From NCBI GenBank assembly GCA_964541485.1, contig CAZIQL010000055.1:1-16710 (forward strand): a stretch of DNA of 16,710 nucleotides. The letters are read 5' to 3'. The stretch comes from SIG299 sp964541485. Lineage in GTDB: Bacteria; Bacillota; Clostridia; Lachnospirales; Lachnospiraceae. A model generated the notes under the pieces. That model saw only the letters and a list, made by a program, of their open reading frames with translations. It ran no database searches and was not told the origin of the DNA. The position numbers and the translations under genes were made by a program. Below, piece after piece: positions 5,773-12,807 of this stretch (position 1 is its first letter; the number at the start of each line of letters is the position of its first letter).

Positions 5773-8061
5773 TTAACCACGATAATAATTGATCAGACAT
5801 CCTTTTGTGATGATTTCTCTTTCATCATCGGTCAAATCGCCAAGACGAAGGGTAAATTTCTTCATTTCCTTAGTAACAACATACGCTTCGATTTCTGCCT
5901 GCTTTTCTGCGACTGCCTTCTTGATATCTTTGACATAAATGTAATCATCCAACTCAAACGGAAGCTCTCCGTCAAACAGGAACGGAAGCATGCCCCAGTT
6001 AATCAAATTGGAACGGTATCTCTTAGTCGCATATTCCTTTGCGATATTTGCAAGACCGCCAAGCACCTTCTGGCAGCTTGCCGCCTGCTCTCTTGCAGAA
6101 CCATCACCCGGTTTTACAGCATAAATGACGCTTCCGATTTCTACATTCAAAGCATCCACTCCGAATTCTCCGGTTACTTTATCCATGACATCCTTTACCT
6201 CAGGATATGCCGCATATACCTCTTCTGCAGTTTTTGCTTCCCAACGTGCCTTTTCTGCGGTCTGGATTGCCTTCGCACGGCCAACATATGCCGGGTCTTT
6301 TCTGGAAAGTGTGTACTCCGCAAGTCCAAGCGGATTCGAACGGTAGGACGATGTCTCACCGGATGGAATCAGTTCATCGGTTGTAGTTACCGGGTCATGA
6401 ATTACCGATGCCACTTTAAGAAGCATATTGTCACTTAACGACGCCATCTTTGGCCAGTCGACAATACCAGGACCAAACTTAATTTCCACCGATGGATCCG
6501 CTTTTCCGACACCGTTATATACTCTGTTTTCGTAAATACTTGCATCAAAGAAATATTTCGGCTTGTTGAACTCAACTTCCACATGTTCAGCAGAGGTCAG
6601 ATAACCCTGATTTGCTGCTGTAGCTGCAATGGAACGGGCATCCATAAGTGCCACCGATGCAATCTGACCGTTTGTAATCTTGGAACCTTCTCTGTTCGGG
6701 AAGTTTCTTGTAGAATGGCGTACACTTAAGCCCTTATTTGCCGGTACATCTCCTGCGCCAAAGCACGGTCCGCAGAATGCGGTACGAACTGTTGCACCTG
6801 TCTTCATCAAATCAGCAATGGTTCCGTTCTTTACAAGTTCCATAAATACCGGCTGGCTCGCAGGATATACGCTTAAGGAAAATTCGTCATTTCCAATGTA
6901 TTTTCCACGTAAAATATCTGCCGCAGCACAAATGTTTTCAAAGCCACCGCCGGCACAGCCCGCAATGACTCCCTGCTCTACATAAAGCTTTCCGTTACGC
7001 ACCTTATCCTTTAATGTATATTTTACATTGTTATTATCCAGGCTCACCAAAGCCTTCTTTTCCACTTCATCCAGAATATCGTAAAGGTTTGCATTCAGCT
7101 CATCAATGGTATACACATTGCTCGGATGGAACGGCATTGCAATCATCGGCTTAATTTCTGCCAAGTCAACCTCAACCAAACCATCATAATATACCACCTC
7201 CGAAAGCGTCAGCTCTTTATAATCTGCACTTCTTCCGTGGATATCATAAAATTCTTTTACCTTTTCATCCGTCACCCAGATAGAGGAAAGGCAGGTGGTT
7301 TCTGTAGTCATAACATCCACACCGATTCTCTCATCTACCGTCAGATTGGCAACACCATCACCAAAGAATTCCATCACTTTATTATTTACATATCCGTTTG
7401 CAAAAACTGCTCCAATAATGGCAAGTGCAATATCCTGAGGACCCACACCGCGACGTGGTTTCCCTGTCAGATGAATACCGACTACCTTTGGCATCTTGAT
7501 GTCATAGGTCTTTTTAAGTAGCTGCTTTACTAATTCAGGACCACCCTCACCGATGGCCATCGTACCAAGAGCACCATATCTTGTATGGCTGTCTGAACCA
7601 AGAATCATAAGACCGCCGCCTGCAAGCATTTCTCTTGCAAACTGATGGATAACCGCCTGATGAGGAGGCACATAAACGCCACCGTATTTCTTTGCACAGG
7701 AAAGACCAAACATGTGGTCATCCTCATTGATAGTGCCACCGACTGCACAAAGGCTGTTGTGACAGTTTGTCAGAACATAAGGCACCGGGAACTTTTCAAG
7801 TCCGCTGGCCCTCGCCGTCTGGATAATACCGACAAATGTAATATCATGCGATGTCAGCTTGTCAAACTTAATCTGTAACTGTTCCATATTGCCGGAAACA
7901 TTGTGTGCAGAAAGAATCTGATATCCCAACGTATTTTTCTTCGCTTCCTCCGGAACCGGAAGCTCCGCCACATATTTTCTATACTCTGATGCAATCTTGG
8001 TTTCGTCCACTACCTGATTGCCCTGAAATACATAAGCACCTTTTTCATACAATCGAATCAT
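5773..8061 (-). CDS. Aconitase-family hydratase ([4Fe-4S] enzyme)
   Basis: This 762-residue protein has the aconitase fold: a long catalytic region followed by a C-terminal swivel domain. Visible signatures are GSDSHT (155-160), Fe-S ligands Cys369, Cys430 and Cys433 (the last two in CGPC), and a GDGSAREQA substrate loop (652-660). The NWGMLPFLF segment (688-696) matches the swivel-domain NNGLLP region. The usual GSCTNS around the first cluster cysteine is replaced by AGCAGGG. That points to a divergent hydratase branch (similar in kind to E. coli YbhJ) and makes classic citrate-isocitrate activity uncertain. The start at 8061 is preferred over the ATG five codons upstream because GGAGG lies 8 nt before it. 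The gene is monocistronic with its own promoter. Confidence 0.88.
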   Translation of the reverse strand: MIRLYEKGAYVFQGNQVVDETKIASEYRKYVAELPVPEEAKKNTLGYQILSAHNVSGNMEQLQIKFDKLTSHDITFVGIIQTARASGLEKFPVPYVLTNCHNSLCAVGGTINEDDHMFGLSCAKKYGGVYVPPHQAVIHQFAREMLAGGGLMILGSDSHTRYGALGTMAIGEGGPELVKQLLKKTYDIKMPKVVGIHLTGKPRRGVGPQDIALAIIGAVFANGYVNNKVMEFFGDGVANLTVDERIGVDVMTTETTCLSSIWVTDEKVKEFYDIHGRSADYKELTLSEVVYYDGLVEVDLAEIKPMIAMPFHPSNVYTIDELNANLYDILDEVEKKALVSLDNNNVKYTLKDKVRNGKLYVEQGVIAGCAGGGFENICAAADILRGKYIGNDEFSLSVYPASQPVFMELVKNGTIADLMKTGATVRTAFCGPCFGAGDVPANKGLSVRHSTRNFPNREGSKITNGQIASVALMDARSIAATAANQGYLTSAEHVEVEFNKPKYFFDASIYENRVYNGVGKADPSVEIKFGPGIVDWPKMASLSDNMLLKVASVIHDPVTTTDELIPSGETSSYRSNPLGLAEYTLSRKDPAYVGRAKAIQTAEKARWEAKTAEEVYAAYPEVKDVMDKVTGEFGVDALNVEIGSVIYAVKPGDGSAREQAASCQKVLGGLANIAKEYATKRYRSNLINWGMLPFLFDGELPFELDDYIYVKDIKKAVAEKQAEIEAYVVTKEMKKFTLRLGDLTDDEREIITKGCLINYYRG

Positions 8062-8120
8062 TTCGATCTCCTCCATCTTCTTTATAAGTTTGTTGTTTTA
8101 ACTCATTAACGCGTGACATT

Positions 8121-8149
8121 ATTTTACACGATATATTCTCATATTTCAA
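8121..8149 (-). promoter_or_regulatory. Sigma-A promoter of the hydratase gene
   Basis: Minus strand: -35 TTGAAA (8149-8144), a 17-nt spacer, then -10 TAAAAT (8126-8121). It lies about 60 nt upstream of the hydratase start and after the terminator of the preceding CheX-type gene. Confidence 0.65.
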
Positions 8150-8158
8150 GTGGAAAAG

Positions 8159-8193
8159 CAAAAAAAGAGAACAGATTTCATGTTCTGTTCTCT
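8159..8193 (-). terminator. Intrinsic terminator after the CheX-type gene
   Basis: On the minus strand a perfect 10-bp stem AGAGAACAGA / TCTGTTCTCT with an 8-nt loop is followed directly by a run of Ts. It sits 8 nt after the stop codon at 8201. Confidence 0.92.
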
Positions 8194-8200
8194 GTCATAA

Positions 8201-8674
8201 CTAATTTGCCGTTTTCAAAAGGAAACAAAGTCTGATTTCATGTCCGCTGTAAAGTAACGGCACTTTAATCACTGACATCTCCGGTGAGGAAATCATCGCA
8301 CTGCCAAAGACCAGTGTCGGCGGTGTAATATCAATCAACACATTATTATTGGAAAGTAACGTTGCTGCATTTCCCATTATCATGTTTCCAAGCTCGCTGA
8401 GCGCGCTCTTTGCCATAGCATCCAATTCATCTACCGGCATTCCCATCATCATACGGGAAGCAATATCCTTTGCTGTCTCTGTTTCCATAATAACACACAC
8501 CTGACCGGTAATCTCGCCTGTAATGCCAAGCATAATAAACAATGGCTCCCCATTTACATAAAAATCATCCTTAGAAATCGGTCCAAACTGAATGTCAATC
8601 TGACACACCTGCTGCAATACCTGTTTTGCAGACATTAAAAACGGATTAAGCTGTTCTGCTTTAATTGCTGGCAT
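8201..8674 (-). CDS. CheX-like chemotaxis phosphatase-family protein
   Basis: The 157-residue protein has the single-domain CheX/CheC fold. In flagellated bacteria these proteins dephosphorylate CheY-P and end the motility signal. The signature S-x2-E-x2-N is seen in SALSELGN, followed about 22 residues later by TPP, matching the E/N/P pattern of the CheC-FliY-CheX active site. ITGEITGQVCVIME and VPLLYSGHEIRLCFLL give the flanking strands. The start MPAIKAEQL is set by AAGGAGG 7 nt upstream, ten codons inside the longest open frame. No chemotaxis genes are adjacent, so its partner is not evident. It has its own promoter and terminator. Confidence 0.82.
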   Translation of the reverse strand: MPAIKAEQLNPFLMSAKQVLQQVCQIDIQFGPISKDDFYVNGEPLFIMLGITGEITGQVCVIMETETAKDIASRMMMGMPVDELDAMAKSALSELGNMIMGNAATLLSNNNVLIDITPPTLVFGSAMISSPEMSVIKVPLLYSGHEIRLCFLLKTAN

Positions 8675-8716
8675 TTTCTTCCTCCTTAGAATATACCTTC
8701 TCATTCATACTTATTT

Positions 8717-8745
8717 ATCGTACCAAATAATGCCGGATTTTTCAA
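8717..8745 (-). promoter_or_regulatory. Probable promoter of the CheX-type gene
   Basis: Minus strand: -35 TTGAAA (8745-8740), a 17-nt spacer, -10 TACGAT (8722-8717). It lies in the 79-nt gap after the RNA methyltransferase gene. No clear terminator separates that gene, so read-through is also possible. Confidence 0.5.
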
Positions 8746-8753
8746 CCGCTTTT

Positions 8754-9470
8754 TTATTTTTGCTGCTGGGTAAAAAGATACATCCCTACACCGGCTGCAA
8801 TCGTAATATTTAATGAATCCACTTCCTCTGACTGAGGGATAATGATACTGGTTCCCTTTGACAGATAGGAATCATCAAGTCCTGTTGCCTCATTTCCGAA
8901 TACCAGGGAAAACAGCTTCGGCTTCGGACAGTGATCTACAGTCAACTGTCGCTTCGCATTCAACATAAAGCAAAAAATCTCATGCTCCGGATATGCTTTT
9001 TCGTATTCTTCAAAGCTTTCAAAATACTGACAGCGAATCCGAAACAGCGCTCCCATAGAAGCACGGATGGTCTTAGGATGAAAGACGTCTACTCCCGGTG
9101 AAATAATCGCTAGATTTTTAATTCCAAAGCCGATAGCGGTACGGATTATCGTTCCCATATTTCCCATATTGCTTGGGTTTACCAACACAATATGAGATTG
9201 GTCTGCACGTAGCTCGTCCTTATATTTCTTTAATACTCCAATGACAAAACAGTTTTCCTTATCACTTAATTTATTAATCTGCTTATCTCTTACCGATACC
9301 GGAATACCATGTGGCTTTGCCAGTTCTTCTATGGTTTTCGTATCAGTAAAAGTAGAATGTACATAAACCTCCAGTACCTCCTCCGGACGTGTTTTTAACA
9401 ATTCAATTGTAGGAAACGCCCCTAATGTGTAGGAATATTCCGCATCTTTTTTATATGTCTTTATTTCCAT
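8754..9470 (-). CDS. SpoU/TrmH-family RNA methyltransferase
   Basis: This 238-residue SPOUT methyltransferase uses S-adenosylmethionine, probably to 2'-O-methylate a ribose in tRNA or rRNA. All three knot motifs are present: motif 1 NPSNMGNMGTIIRTA (about 118-132), motif 2 LVFGNEATGL (about 187-196) and motif 3 near the C-terminus, VDSLNITIAAGVGMYLF. The N-terminal 90 residues carry a substrate-binding region. The exact RNA target cannot be told from sequence. The ATG has AGGAG 7 nt upstream. It lies 13 nt after the LicD gene at 9484-10323, so it probably belongs to that transcript although the functions look unrelated. Confidence 0.88.
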   Translation of the reverse strand: MEIKTYKKDAEYSYTLGAFPTIELLKTRPEEVLEVYVHSTFTDTKTIEELAKPHGIPVSVRDKQINKLSDKENCFVIGVLKKYKDELRADQSHIVLVNPSNMGNMGTIIRTAIGFGIKNLAIISPGVDVFHPKTIRASMGALFRIRCQYFESFEEYEKAYPEHEIFCFMLNAKRQLTVDHCPKPKLFSLVFGNEATGLDDSYLSKGTSIIIPQSEEVDSLNITIAAGVGMYLFTQQQK

Positions 9471-9483
9471 TGTTGGTCTCCTG

Positions 9484-10323
9484 TCATTTTATCTGTTTTT
9501 TATATTCGGTATATGGTGTATGCAAATCCATATAAGCGGCCGGATGCTTCCCTGCCTCTTTTTCTTCTTCGGAAGGAGGAAGCATATAGGTTTTTCCATA
9601 AAGCGATGTTAAATATTCTTCCGGACACTTCACCCCGTAATATTCTCTTCCTTCAAATGCATACAGCACAGGTTCTCCAAAGACTGCTTTACGGACATCC
9701 TCTTTTATTCCCCAATGTCCTAAAAGATTGGAATAATACGGACCGTCATACCGGTTTTTTTGAAGGATTTCATCCATTTTTTTTGTTGTTTTATCAATAT
9801 TTCCAAACAATCGGATCAATTGAATCAGAATTGCTTTTACCGGCGTCCTCTTCTTCTGACTATAATCCAGAATCAGTCCATAAAGAATTCTTTTGTAATA
9901 CCGTATCTGATATGACTTTATTTTTCTAAAAAGAAAGCTCTCAGGTGCATCATCCAAAGGAAAAATCTCCAAATAAACACCACCTGCATACGTATCCTTA
10001 CTTCTACGCTGCTCTATATATGTGGTATTGATATCTTCAAAATGAGTAAATGCATAAGGAACCCCCATCTCAAATCGATGATTCCGTATTTTATATCCTT
10101 CCGGAAGCTCATTTCCCGAAAATGCAAGAAGCTTTTCATAATCTTTTCTTGGCATACCGATATCAATGTCATCATCCCATGGGATAAAGCCCTGATGCCG
10201 ATAAGCACCAAGCATGGTTCCTCCGAGCATAAAATACGTCAGATGATGTTTTTGACAAAATGCATGGAAAACATCCATTACTTCTATTAACTTTTCATGT
10301 AAGTCCTGCATATGGTTTTTCAT
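9484..10323 (-). CDS. LicD-family phosphotransferase (paralogue 1)
   Basis: LicD proteins have a nucleotidyltransferase-like fold and typically transfer phosphocholine or similar phosphorylated groups to surface glycans such as teichoic acid or capsule. In this 279-residue protein, LGGTMLGA lies at 33-40 and IPWDDDIDIGMPR at 47-59. The Asp cluster is the metal-binding core. There is also VYLEIFPLDDAP and a C-terminal region rich in Tyr and Pro. No signal peptide or membrane helix is obvious. The start is uncertain: the ATG at 10323 has GAGG almost abutting it, while the ATG four codons later has it about 13 nt away. It lies 25 nt downstream of a clear paralogue. The substrate is unknown. Confidence 0.87.
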   Translation of the reverse strand: MKNHMQDLHEKLIEVMDVFHAFCQKHHLTYFMLGGTMLGAYRHQGFIPWDDDIDIGMPRKDYEKLLAFSGNELPEGYKIRNHRFEMGVPYAFTHFEDINTTYIEQRRSKDTYAGGVYLEIFPLDDAPESFLFRKIKSYQIRYYKRILYGLILDYSQKKRTPVKAILIQLIRLFGNIDKTTKKMDEILQKNRYDGPYYSNLLGHWGIKEDVRKAVFGEPVLYAFEGREYYGVKCPEEYLTSLYGKTYMLPPSEEEKEAGKHPAAYMDLHTPYTEYKKQIK

Positions 10324-10348
10324 CCTCTATTCTTATAATTTTCCAATG

Positions 10349-11176
10349 TTACGAAATTACTTCTGTATTATGCTTATTCCGCGCATCCTGTTCCGGCGGT
10401 TTTCTGTAGTCACCATACATCTGAGTCAAAACCGCATCATAATTTTCCGGTGCCGGACAGGAAAGCCCCTCAAACCGATACTCCGCCACCTCATCATAAT
10501 ACTTCTTTGGAAATACCTCTTTCATTTTGTACGCTCCCATAAAATTGCCCACATACTCAGACGTTGCATACTTCCTTTTTTTCATCGTACGGTCAATTTT
10601 ATCCATAATCTTGTGCGTATTCAAAATTTTATCAAATTTTATGACTTTTCCAATGGCAATCAGCACGCGTTCGTACCAAACCCTGTTTCTCAGACTGACA
10701 TTTACAATTTTATCAAACTGCGAATACATAAACAACAGGCGAAGAAATAAAAGATAACCTCCGTATATCTTACGTAAAAGCGGATTTCCCGGCATACCAT
10801 CCAGCGGGAAAATATCCACCCACGCATACGTTTCTTTTTCTTTCACTCCGGAACGGTCAATGACACGAATGTTATAATTATAAACTCTTGGATGAAAGTA
10901 GATATGTTCTGTATTGTTGCGGAAACTCACAAATCCAAACGGCATCTTTAACTCGTTCTGTGCAATTTCGCAAAACTTTTCAAAATCATCCCGAGGCATA
11001 CCGATATCAATATCATCATCCCATGGGATAAAGCCCCCGTGTCGCACTGCACCAAGGAATGTACCTCCCAGCAGATAATAACGTAATCCGTGTTGTTCAC
11101 ACAAGGCAATTACCTGTTTTAATATATCTAATTCAATCAATTGAAGTTTTCGTAATCCGCTTTCCGTTTCTGACAT
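10349..11176 (-). CDS. LicD-family phosphotransferase (paralogue 2)
   Basis: This is a 275-residue LicD-type protein, with LGGTFLGAVRHGGF at about 36-49 and PWDDDIDIGMP at 51-61, then YAWVDIFPLDGMPGNP. It shares the core with its downstream neighbour (HxGFIPWDDDIDIGMPR in both) but diverges beyond it, which suggests an old tandem duplication with different substrates. The ATG at 11176 is chosen because GGAG lies 7 nt upstream; a TTG five codons earlier is less likely. It is first in the probable licD-licD-methyltransferase operon, behind a strong promoter, and is divergent from a DUF4422 gene. That supports a role in surface polysaccharide or teichoic acid decoration. Confidence 0.87.
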   Translation of the reverse strand: MSETESGLRKLQLIELDILKQVIALCEQHGLRYYLLGGTFLGAVRHGGFIPWDDDIDIGMPRDDFEKFCEIAQNELKMPFGFVSFRNNTEHIYFHPRVYNYNIRVIDRSGVKEKETYAWVDIFPLDGMPGNPLLRKIYGGYLLFLRLLFMYSQFDKIVNVSLRNRVWYERVLIAIGKVIKFDKILNTHKIMDKIDRTMKKRKYATSEYVGNFMGAYKMKEVFPKKYYDEVAEYRFEGLSCPAPENYDAVLTQMYGDYRKPPEQDARNKHNTEVIS

Positions 11177-11220
11177 ATGTCTTCTCCACAATTTTAGTTA
11201 CTTTTTTATTTTCAAATTTA

Positions 11221-11249
11221 AGTATACCAAAAATAACTTTCTGTGGCAA
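11221..11249 (-). promoter_or_regulatory. Sigma-A promoter of the licD-licD-methyltransferase operon
   Basis: Minus strand: -35 TTGCCA (11249-11244), an exact 17-nt spacer, -10 TATACT (11226-11221). It is back to back with the promoter of the divergent DUF4422 gene. Confidence 0.68.
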
Positions 11250-11268
11250 CTTCTGTTATAGGATTCCT

Positions 11269-11296
11269 TTGCAATTCTCGTATTTTCTGTTATAAT
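11269..11296 (+). promoter_or_regulatory. Sigma-A promoter of the DUF4422 gene
   Basis: -35 TTGCAA (11269-11274), a 16-nt spacer, and a perfect -10 TATAAT (11291-11296). The predicted leader is about 40 nt, ending in GGAGGG before the ATG at 11342. Confidence 0.72.
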
Positions 11297-11341
11297 CTTA
11301 ATAAAGATTTTTACACAGAATCTATTCAACGGAGGGTTCCT

Positions 11342-12106
11342 ATGGACGTAAAGATACTAGTTGCCACGCACAAAGAATATTCGATGCCGGAAGATTCTCT
11401 TTATTTGCCGATTCATGCAGGAAAAGCCATGGCAGAAACCGATTTACCATACAAAGGCGATGATACCGGAGATAATATCTCTCAAAAAAACGCAAATTAC
11501 TGTGAACTGACGGCTCTATATTGGGCATGGAAAAATCTTCATGCCGATTATGTCGGATTGGCGCATTACCGCAGACATTTTGCAGTCAGAAAACCATCTT
11601 TCCTCTGTAAAAATAAGTTTCCTTTTGTCCTCACTACGGCCGAAGCCAAAACACTTTTAAAAGATCATGATATTCTGCTTCCGAAAAAACGCAATTATTT
11701 TATTGAGACAGGATACTCGCATTACATCCACTCTCACCCTGCGGAAGCACTTGACAAAACAATGGAAATCATTCATGAACTCTGTCCGGAATATGATGTT
11801 GCATTTGATATCGTAATGAATTCTTCCAAAGCACATCGTTTTAATATGTTTATCATGAAAAAAGAGATATTTGATACCTATTGTACCTGGTTGTTCACCA
11901 TTTTGTTTGAACTTGAAAAGCATTTGGACATCTCAACCTATGATGATTATAACAAAAGAGTCTTTGGGTTTATCGGCGAACGTCTTTTAGATGTTTTTAT
12001 ATTAAACAACGGACTAAGCTATAAAGAAATCGATGTAATGTTTATGGAAAACGAACATTGGCTTCAAAAAGGGGTTCACTTCATAAAAAGAATCTTTATT
12101 CATTAA
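11342..12106 (+). CDS. DUF4422-family glycosyltransferase-like protein
   Basis: The 254-residue protein begins MDVKILVATHKEY. It contains the family-typical patterns GDNISQKNANYCELTALYW (43-61, with the conserved ExTaxYWxWKN) and YVGLAHYRRHF (70-80). DUF4422 domains occur in capsular polysaccharide and exopolysaccharide loci as stand-alone or fused glycosyltransferase-like modules. The donor and acceptor are unknown. There is no signal peptide or transmembrane helix. The ATG is set by GGAGGG with 5-nt spacing; the open frame upstream has no such site and overlaps the promoter. It is divergent from two LicD genes, which supports shared glycan work. The only candidate terminator downstream runs into the next gene's start. 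Confidence 0.85.
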   Translation: MDVKILVATHKEYSMPEDSLYLPIHAGKAMAETDLPYKGDDTGDNISQKNANYCELTALYWAWKNLHADYVGLAHYRRHFAVRKPSFLCKNKFPFVLTTAEAKTLLKDHDILLPKKRNYFIETGYSHYIHSHPAEALDKTMEIIHELCPEYDVAFDIVMNSSKAHRFNMFIMKKEIFDTYCTWLFTILFELEKHLDISTYDDYNKRVFGFIGERLLDVFILNNGLSYKEIDVMFMENEHWLQKGVHFIKRIFIH

Positions 12107-12132
12107 AATAACTTGTGCAGACAGGCGAATTT

Positions 12133-12138
12133 TATAAT
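12133..12138 (+). promoter_or_regulatory. Possible promoter -10 box upstream of the 12183 gene
   Basis: A perfect TATAAT lies 45 nt before the ATG at 12183, but the nearest -35-like sequence (TTGTGC at 12113-12118) is only 14 nt away, so the match is poor. A transcript from here would still contain the whole hairpin at 12151-12191. Confidence 0.35.
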
Positions 12139-12150
12139 ATCCGTGCATAT

Positions 12151-12198
12151 ACTATCCATAAAGACCTAGTACGAGGATTTTTATGGATAGTTTTTTTT
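12151..12198 (+). terminator. Intrinsic terminator overlapping the start codon of the next gene
   Basis: A perfect 12-bp stem ACTATCCATAAA (12151-12162) / TTTATGGATAGT (12180-12191) can extend by a G-U and an A-U pair. It is followed directly by seven more Ts. The loop holds the Shine-Dalgarno GAGGA (12173-12177), and the ATG (12183-12185) is inside the 3' arm. The structure is a textbook terminator for the DUF4422 gene and would also hide the next start codon. It could act as an attenuator or antitermination switch; that is inferred. Confidence 0.75.
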
Positions 12199-12749
12199 CT
12201 GGAAACCAGGTAACAAACATTACAAACGGACGAATTGAAAACATCAGTACAAGCGGCGGTACTACTTTCGTTACTGTATCTTACTCCGACTGTATTAATT
12301 GTGTAAGAAACACACAGACTGTTGTACTCGTTGTCGGTAGTGCCACAAGAGTTTTTAATGCCGACGGTACTCAAATCCCTGTTTCATTTTTAAGAACAGG
12401 GATGCTAATCAATGCCTCCCTCTCTTCTGCCATGACACGCAGCAACCCACCACAGGCAACTGCCTATACGATTCGTGTAACCAGCACAAACTTCGCAGAA
12501 AGCACCACAACCGGAATAATTATTAATGTAAACCGTACGAACCGCAATTTTTCAACAATCAGCAACGGCAATCCGGTTTCCCTGATTCAGTTTAATGTTC
12601 CGGAGAATGCGCGTATTTTTGACCGTTTCGGAAGACAGGTTGACTTTAACGCCCTCAGACAAGGTCAACGTGTTACAGTACGCCACGCCACCTTCATGAC
12701 GGCAAGTATTCCACCTCAGACTACAGCTTTTGAGGTGCAGATCAGATAA
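12183..12749 (+). CDS. Unrecognised protein with internal duplication
   Basis: I do not recognise a family for this 188-residue protein. It consists of two diverged copies of a beta-rich unit of about 80 residues, at 16-99 and 110-187. The second halves align best: SATRVFNADGTQIPVSFL (53-70) with NARIFDRFGRQVDFNAL (142-158), and SNPPQATAYTIRV with SIPPQTTAFEVQI. The composition (Thr, Ser, Asn, Val, Ile and few Lys) looks like a small structural or surface/coat protein. There is no signal peptide or membrane helix. A DCINC pair of cysteines (37, 40) is present only in the first repeat. The ATG has GAGG 6 nt upstream, but both lie in a terminator-like hairpin. It ends in its own terminator. Confidence 0.8.
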   Translation: MDSFFSGNQVTNITNGRIENISTSGGTTFVTVSYSDCINCVRNTQTVVLVVGSATRVFNADGTQIPVSFLRTGMLINASLSSAMTRSNPPQATAYTIRVTSTNFAESTTTGIIINVNRTNRNFSTISNGNPVSLIQFNVPENARIFDRFGRQVDFNALRQGQRVTVRHATFMTASIPPQTTAFEVQIR

Positions 12750-12754
12750 TAAGT

Positions 12755-12807
12755 ATACCGCTCTGTAAATTGCTTTTATGGAGCGGTATTTCTCTTTATT
12801 TCTTTGC
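12755..12807 (+). terminator. Intrinsic terminator after the 12183 gene
   Basis: The 9-bp stem ATACCGCTC (12755-12763) / GAGCGGTAT (12781-12789) has a 17-nt loop and is followed by a T-rich tail (ttctctttatttcttt). The tail overlaps the 3' end of the convergent amidohydrolase gene, whose stop is 6 nt beyond the stem, so the hairpin may serve both genes. Confidence 0.8.

Noticed and set aside
7126..7521. Plus-strand 131-codon frame inside the hydratase gene
   Set aside because: It is antisense to a conserved enzyme, with no ribosome binding site and no recognisable protein.
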